In this document: positions 59,548-64,000 of the stretch, piece after piece
How positions within the stretch are numbered: position 1 is the first letter of the stretch
How the letters are laid out: each line of letters opens with the position of its first letter
Assembly: GCF_027922045.1 (NCBI RefSeq)
Contig: NZ_BSEX01000001.1
Coordinates: 1-64,000 of the forward strand
Length of the DNA stretch: 64,000 nt
Direction: 5' to 3'
Origin: Microbacterium terregens
GTDB lineage: Bacteria > Pseudomonadota > Alphaproteobacteria > Sphingomonadales > Sphingomonadaceae
Made by a program: the position numbers and the translations under genes
The notes under the pieces: model-generated
The model's input: the letters and a program-made list of their open reading frames with translations, nothing else
What the model was told of the DNA's origin: nothing
The model's database searches: none

Positions 59548-59982
59548 ATGACTGCTTTTCACTTCCCGACCCGTTACGATGAAACTCAGGCCGATGAGGG
59601 CGTTTGGACCTCCGTCGTTGACGAAATGAAGAACGTCTGGGGCCGCTTCAAGCTTTGCCTGTTTGACGAAACCACCCCGCGCCACCGCGTGACGCTTGAG
59701 CGTCTTCAGCGCAAGTATCCGGCCAAAAAGGGCAAGCCCAACGAAGCACTCGCGGCAAAGTCGCAGGACGAATGGGCCGTTGAGCTTTTTGTTGAAATGA
59801 GCGTCGTTGATTGGGAAATGAAGGATGCCAAGGGCAAGACAATTCCGTTCACCCCGGAAGCCGCGATCGAGTATCTGAGCGACCCGCGCGCCTTGTTCGT
59901 GCTCAAGGAAATCGGCGCATTCGCGCGCGACGTGCGCAACTTCCAGCCCGACGAACAGACGGACCCCCCCGAGGGAAACTAA
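59548..59982 (+). CDS. Tail assembly chaperone G
   Basis: 144 residues. TAFHFPTRYDETQADEGVWT start, helical acidic C-terminus. Position between tail tube and tape measure, plus the frameshift into the next frame, identify it as the lambda gpG-like product that coats the tape measure during tail assembly. The stop TAA lies directly after the GGGAAAC slip site. Confidence 0.82.
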   Translation: MTAFHFPTRYDETQADEGVWTSVVDEMKNVWGRFKLCLFDETTPRHRVTLERLQRKYPAKKGKPNEALAAKSQDEWAVELFVEMSVVDWEMKDAKGKTIPFTPEAAIEYLSDPRALFVLKEIGAFARDVRNFQPDEQTDPPEGN

Positions 59983-60323
59983 TCCGGCGCTTGCTCTTTG
60001 AGGTTGAGCAGGGGGAAGACCTTGCCAGCCTCAGAGACGCGCTCGACCTCGAAGGCCCGCAAGGCGAGATCGCGCGCGAGATCATGAGCGAGTGCCCTAA
60101 CCTCACAAAGTATGAGGAGTCATTCTGGCGATCGTTCGGTGATATCGCGACGATGCGCCCGGTTGGCATGAGCGCGCAACCAATCCCAATCGATAAGATC
60201 AGTTGGTATGCCGAAAAGCACGGGTTCAGCCGAACAGATGAGGCGATCTTAACGCGCGTTATCCGTAACATGGATTCCGCGTTCCTAAATGCTATCAAGT
60301 CGAAAGCCTCCACCTCCTCCTAA
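59548..60323 (+). CDS. Tail assembly chaperone GT (frameshift product)
   Basis: About 258 residues. Ribosomes slipping -1 at GGGAAAC (59,973-59,979) read on as GKLIRRLLFEVEQGEDLASL to a stop at 60,321-60,323. The extension has no start or ribosome site of its own, overlaps the G stop, and is conserved in form with lambda gpT-like tails (helical, ending KSKASTSS). Its final TAA is the start of the tape measure TAAATA box. Confidence 0.8.
59964..59979 (+). other. Programmed -1 frameshift site
   Basis: G GGA AAC (59,973-59,979) sits in the zero frame immediately before TAA, the same class of heptamer as lambda's GGGAAAG. A second slippery heptamer, C CCC CCC (59,964-59,970), lies nine bases upstream and gives the same shift. 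Confidence 0.85.
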
Positions 60324-60330
60324 ATAGTGG
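60321..60330 (+). promoter_or_regulatory. TAAATA box overlapping the GT stop (tape measure)
   Basis: TAAATA at 60,321-60,326, GTGG, ATG at 60,331: spacing 10. The first three bases are the GT stop codon. Confidence 0.65.
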
Positions 60331-63300
60331 ATGGCTGGAACCGCAACTAACGACAAAATCATCCGCATTAAGTCTGATATCAATCAGGCGATTGCGGACG
60401 CGCATAAGCTTCAGAGCGCCTACACTTCGCTTGCGGGCGTGAACCCGGCGCTCGCCGCGATGGTGAACAACCTCAACGGCGCGCAGGGGGCGACCAATCG
60501 AGTTGGTGGCGCAGCTAATGCGGCCAACAACAATGTGCGCCAGCTTACCGGAAGCCTTGGCGGGCTTAATCAGGCCGCACAAGCCGCGATGAGCCGCCTT
60601 AGCGGCATGACCGGCACACTTGGTGGCGTGGCCCTTGCGGGTGCCGCGCTCGGCATCACGGCGGTTGCTGGTGGCCTTATCGCGCTGGGTTCGGCGGCGG
60701 TGAGCGCGAGCGCCAAGATGGAAGCTTATCGCGCCTCGCTCACCACTGTTTTGGGCGACAGCGATAAAGCCGCTATGGCAATGGATCGCCTCACTCAGTT
60801 TGCGGCGAAGACCCCGTTCTCACTCGACCAGTCAGTTGAGGGCTTCATCAAGTTGAAGGCCCTTGGCCTTCAGCCGACCGAAGCCGCGATGATGAGTTAC
60901 GGCAATACCGCCAGCGCTCTTGGCAAAGACCTTAACCAGATAGTTGAGGCGGTTGCCGACGCGGCTACTGGTGAGTTCGAAAGGCTCAAAGAGTTTGGCA
61001 TAAAGTCAAAGACGGAAGGTGACAAGGTAAAGTTCACCTTCCAAGGCGTCACCACTTCCGTAGCGAACAACTCGACCACCATTCAGGGCTACTTGATGGG
61101 CATCGGCAACGTCAACTTTGCTGGTGCGATGGAAAAGCAGATGGCGACCTTTAACGGTGCCTTGAGCAACCTTGAGGATACTTGGTCGCAGACCCTCGCC
61201 GCGATCGGTGATGGTGGCCTTAACACGTCGGTTGCTCGCGTCATTACGATGATCTCAAACGGGATTTCAACGCTTACTCCGCTCTTGGTGGGCGTTGGCC
61301 GCGCAATGTCGGGCATCATCGATGGCGTGGCGTCGATCCTAAGCGGCGTCGGCGACATGTTCGGCGCGCTCAACACGGGCGGCGCGGGTAGCGTCACGAT
61401 CCTTGAGAAGCTTACTTTAGGCTTCAACGCCATTGGGCAGGTTGCGCAGGTTCTTGGCGCGATCATCGGCGGCGTTTTCTCCGCCGTTGGCACCGCCGTA
61501 AGCGGCGCGGCTTCGATGCTGAGCAGCACCTTTGGTGGCGCGCTCGATTGGCTGGGCATCAAGTTTGACACGTCGGGCCGCGCTTGGTCGAACAGCATCT
61601 TTGGTATCCTTCGCGCGTCGAAGGCGGTTGCCATGTTGCTTCCCCAGATTTTCCAGATTGCCGTTAATGATTTGCTCGGCATGTTCTCGACGCTTGGGCA
61701 GGCGATCACCGCCTTGCTTAGCGGGCAGTGGGAACGCGCTAAGGAGTTGGCCTCGAAGCCGTTGTTCACCAACACGGGCCGCGCCATCAACGCGGTTAGC
61801 CGGGTTGCCGTCGCGACCTATCAGGATGAGGACGCAGCCGAGCGCGCTAAGAACCGGATGCTCGGGCGCACTGGCGCGAAGGATGGTGCCACTCTCGATC
61901 AGTTGGCGGGCGCAGCCCCGAAACCGGGTGCGGCGGATGCCGATGCGGACGCGGCCAAGAAAGCCGCTGAGCGTGCCAAGCGTGAAGCCGAATACTGGCA
62001 GGCGTTGAAGGATCAACTCGCGACGGCGGGGATGCTCACCAACCAAGCGGAAATCTACAACAAGCAGCTTGAGCTTCGTAAGATCGTGGAACGCGATCTT
62101 ACGGAAGGCGACAAGTCGCGCGTTGCTACGGCGCTCGGCGAGATCAACACCGCGAAGGCCCTCACCTCGCTCAAGCAGCGCGCCTTTGAAGCTCAGAACG
62201 AATATACCGTTGAGCTTGGCCGCGCGAAGGGCCTTACGGATGCGCAAAAGAGCGTCGAGGATGAGCTTTTCAAGGCGCGCGTTGATGCGCTCAACAAGGG
62301 CGTCGATATCAACGCGACCGCTTACAAGCAGGAAGAGGACGCGCTTCGTAAGCAGCTTGAGAAGAACGCGGCGCTCAAAGACCAGAATGAGCTTCTAAAG
62401 AAGGCGCAGGATTTCGCGCTTAACATGAGCCGCGGCGCACGCGCTCAGGACGATCTAAAGAAGCTCAACGCTGAGTATCAGGCGTGGCGCGATGCCGTCG
62501 CCAAGGGCGATCTCGCCGACACCTTCGGCGGGCAGATCATCGCCGGCTATGAGAACGCCAAGCTCAAGATTCAGCAAGATGGCATTCGCGTGTTGCTCGA
62601 AATGTCGCCGACCCTTGGCCGCATCGCCGCCACCGATCGTGCGCAGGCCGATGCCAAGGAAGCGCGTGCGCAGCTTGCGGACCTCACCCTTTCGCCGGAA
62701 GCGCGCAAGCGTGCTGAGCAGGATATCGAGCGCACGCTGAGCACCGCGCTGGGCAAGATAGCGGCAGAAACCACGCGCGAATGGGTCGATCAGTTTGACG
62801 ATCTCGCCGACTACTTCGGCGGGAAGCTCGGCAAGGTGCTCGGCAAGTTTGCGGATGGGTTCGACCGCATCGCGCAGATGATGAGCGAGCCGACCGGCCC
62901 CGCTGGGTTCCTCGCCAAGCTCCTGAACCGCGAAGCCGAGTATAAGGGCACGGCTCAGGGCTTCGGTATCGAGACGATCGGGCAGGAGCTAAAAGACCCG
63001 CTCAAGAGCCTCAGCACCGGCTTCGGCGACTTCAAGGCCATGTTCAGCGGCGACCTCGCTGCGGGCCTTGTGAAGGGCCTCACCAAGGTTCAGGCGGGCG
63101 CGCAGGTTGGCGGCATGGTCGCGGGCGTGGGCGATCTCTTGGGGCTCGGTAAGGGTTTCTCGACGGGTTCCCAGATCGGTGGCGCAGTGGGCGGCTTGTT
63201 CGGCCCTATCGGCTCGATCATCGGTTCGCTTGGTGGCGGGCTCATCGGTTCGTTGTTCGCCTCGAAGGCCAAGTTTGGAACCGCCAGCCTTACGGGCGCG

Positions 63301-64000
63301 GGCGATGCCGTGATCTCGGGCCGAGGCGCAGCCGCAACCACGGCGGCGACCGGCGCGGCGGGTTCGGTTCAGGAAGGGCTTGCGAAGCTGGCGGCTGAGC
63401 TTGGCGGCACCGTGGGCAGCTACTCGCTCGCCATCGGCAAGTATAAGGACAACTGGCGCGTTCGCGATGAGGCGTTCGACGGCAAGCTTAACTTCGGCGG
63501 CACCAGCGCGAACGGGCTTCACGACTTCGGCGACGATGAGGCGGCTGCTATCGCCTACGCGATCGAAAACGCCATCAAGGATGGCGCGATCAAGGGCCTC
63601 GACCCGCTGATTCAGAAGGCGCTTGGCGCGCTTGGTGCGGATTCCGCGATCCAGTTCGCTAAGGACTGGAAAGCGGCGATGGACGATTACAAGTCGCTTA
63701 CCGATCCGATCACGGCGGCAATCGACGGCATCGTTGGCCCGCTCGATACGCTTCGCGAGACGATGGTTAAGGTTGGTGCTTCCACGGAAGACCTCACCAA
63801 GATTGATGATTATCGCACCATCAAGCTCAAGGCGGCGCTCAAGGAACAGCTTTCGAGCCTTACCGACTTCCTCGACCAGTTGAAGGGCGAAGGATCGGGC
63901 GTAACCAAGATGGATCAGCTTAGCGCCAAGATGGCGGAGTTTGACGACTACCGCACGCGCATTGCCAATGGCGATAGCTCGGTTGATCAGGCGGCTTTCA
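60331..64000 (+). CDS. Tape measure protein (3' end beyond the window)
   Basis: At least 1,223 residues. Start MAGTATNDKIIRIKSDINQA, then Asn/Ala-rich region, a hydrophobic segment (LGGVALAGAALGITAVAGGL), a tape-measure domain with ASAKMEAYRASLTTVLGDSD and FIKLKALGLQPTEAAMMSYG, more membrane-like segments at about 300-420, long Ala/Lys/Glu helices, and Gly-rich hydrophobic stretches around 950-1,010 (SQIGGAVGGLFGPIGSIIGS). It sets tail length and forms the DNA channel into the cell. Confidence 0.92.
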   Translation, partial: MAGTATNDKIIRIKSDINQAIADAHKLQSAYTSLAGVNPALAAMVNNLNGAQGATNRVGGAANAANNNVRQLTGSLGGLNQAAQAAMSRLSGMTGTLGGVALAGAALGITAVAGGLIALGSAAVSASAKMEAYRASLTTVLGDSDKAAMAMDRLTQFAAKTPFSLDQSVEGFIKLKALGLQPTEAAMMSYGNTASALGKDLNQIVEAVADAATGEFERLKEFGIKSKTEGDKVKFTFQGVTTSVANNSTTIQGYLMGIGNVNFAGAMEKQMATFNGALSNLEDTWSQTLAAIGDGGLNTSVARVITMISNGISTLTPLLVGVGRAMSGIIDGVASILSGVGDMFGALNTGGAGSVTILEKLTLGFNAIGQVAQVLGAIIGGVFSAVGTAVSGAASMLSSTFGGALDWLGIKFDTSGRAWSNSIFGILRASKAVAMLLPQIFQIAVNDLLGMFSTLGQAITALLSGQWERAKELASKPLFTNTGRAINAVSRVAVATYQDEDAAERAKNRMLGRTGAKDGATLDQLAGAAPKPGAADADADAAKKAAERAKREAEYWQALKDQLATAGMLTNQAEIYNKQLELRKIVERDLTEGDKSRVATALGEINTAKALTSLKQRAFEAQNEYTVELGRAKGLTDAQKSVEDELFKARVDALNKGVDINATAYKQEEDALRKQLEKNAALKDQNELLKKAQDFALNMSRGARAQDDLKKLNAEYQAWRDAVAKGDLADTFGGQIIAGYENAKLKIQQDGIRVLLEMSPTLGRIAATDRAQADAKEARAQLADLTLSPEARKRAEQDIERTLSTALGKIAAETTREWVDQFDDLADYFGGKLGKVLGKFADGFDRIAQMMSEPTGPAGFLAKLLNREAEYKGTAQGFGIETIGQELKDPLKSLSTGFGDFKAMFSGDLAAGLVKGLTKVQAGAQVGGMVAGVGDLLGLGKGFSTGSQIGGAVGGLFGPIGSIIGSLGGGLIGSLFASKAKFGTASLTGAGDAVISGRGAAATTAATGAAGSVQEGLAKLAAELGGTVGSYSLAIGKYKDNWRVRDEAFDGKLNFGGTSANGLHDFGDDEAAAIAYAIENAIKDGAIKGLDPLIQKALGALGADSAIQFAKDWKAAMDDYKSLTDPITAAIDGIVGPLDTLRETMVKVGASTEDLTKIDDYRTIKLKAALKEQLSSLTDFLDQLKGEGSGVTKMDQLSAKMAEFDDYRTRIANGDSSVDQAAF

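Larger units (their letters stand above)
30913..64000. mobile_element. Siphovirus-type prophage (left 33 kb)
   Basis: The segment begins at the broken comM with a large serine integrase reading inward and proceeds through accessory genes to terminase, portal, capsid and tail genes in standard order. Codon use shifts (more CTT, AAG, GAT, fewer CTG) and GC falls relative to the host. The tape measure gene runs off the window, so the prophage is longer than seen. Structural genes look intact, so it may be inducible (inference). Confidence 0.95.

Overview
The window reads as the chromosome of a GC-rich alphaproteobacterium, most likely Sphingomonas or a close relative (inferred from gene content and order: FadL-type porin, KaiC-like ATPase with a hybrid kinase, accA-xerD, aroK-aroB with two sphingomonad-type hypothetical genes, DUF2147, DUF1178, DUF2218), carrying a large prophage that starts near 30,913 and runs off the right edge.

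Host part (1-30,912). Housekeeping and accessory genes are densely packed, often with ATGA or GTGA overlaps: a guanidinium-type SMR exporter, DUF2147, an outer-membrane FadL-like channel, tRNA-Arg(CCT), a KaiC-like protein overlapping a PAS hybrid histidine kinase, a nitrilase/glutaredoxin/DUF1178 operon, ComF, a methyltransferase, a Nudix hydrolase, two Flp pilins, AccA, XerD, AroK/AroB, a CPA2 potassium/proton antiporter, an IscU-like protein, CvpA, RadA, a GT4 glycosyltransferase, a YqjI-like PadR regulator with DUF2218 partner, RarA, tRNA-Thr(TGT), an acetyltransferase, a lipid kinase, an EptA-like sulfatase and tRNA-Leu(CAA). The region ends in comM, which is cut at its Walker A motif.

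Prophage part (30,913-64,000). Base composition falls and codon use changes. A large serine integrase sits at the left end. The next 17 kb are accessory: a HEPN/zinc-ribbon protein, small regulators, an HNH-AP2 endonuclease, membrane proteins, a structured region without clear genes, a five-gene leftward cluster that includes an Abi-alpha (DUF4393) and a DUF4238 protein, a small serine resolvase, a second HEPN protein and two lipoproteins. Terminase small subunit is at 44,208. The siphovirus morphogenesis block begins at 49,815: terminase large subunit, portal, a MuF protein fused to an HExxH metallopeptidase domain with a small acidic gene overlapping its end, scaffold, major capsid, four connector or tail-completion genes, tail tube, a lambda-type G/GT pair with a -1 frameshift site, and a tape measure protein cut by the window end. 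No lysis genes, CI-type repressor or tail-tip genes are seen; they would lie to the right.

The most unusual signal is a recurring TAAATA box at prophage gene starts. In eight cases the start codon begins 10 or 11 bases after the T of TAAATA, where a transcription start would be expected, so the mRNAs would be leaderless or nearly so. In four cases the box is instead followed by an mRNA leader with a hairpin or complementary segments around the ribosome site (major capsid, tail tube, G protein, and a small membrane protein on the minus strand), and in one by a 24-codon leader ORF coupled to the scaffold gene. The box resembles the core of T4 late promoters, with no visible -35 element. I see no matching sigma factor in the window.
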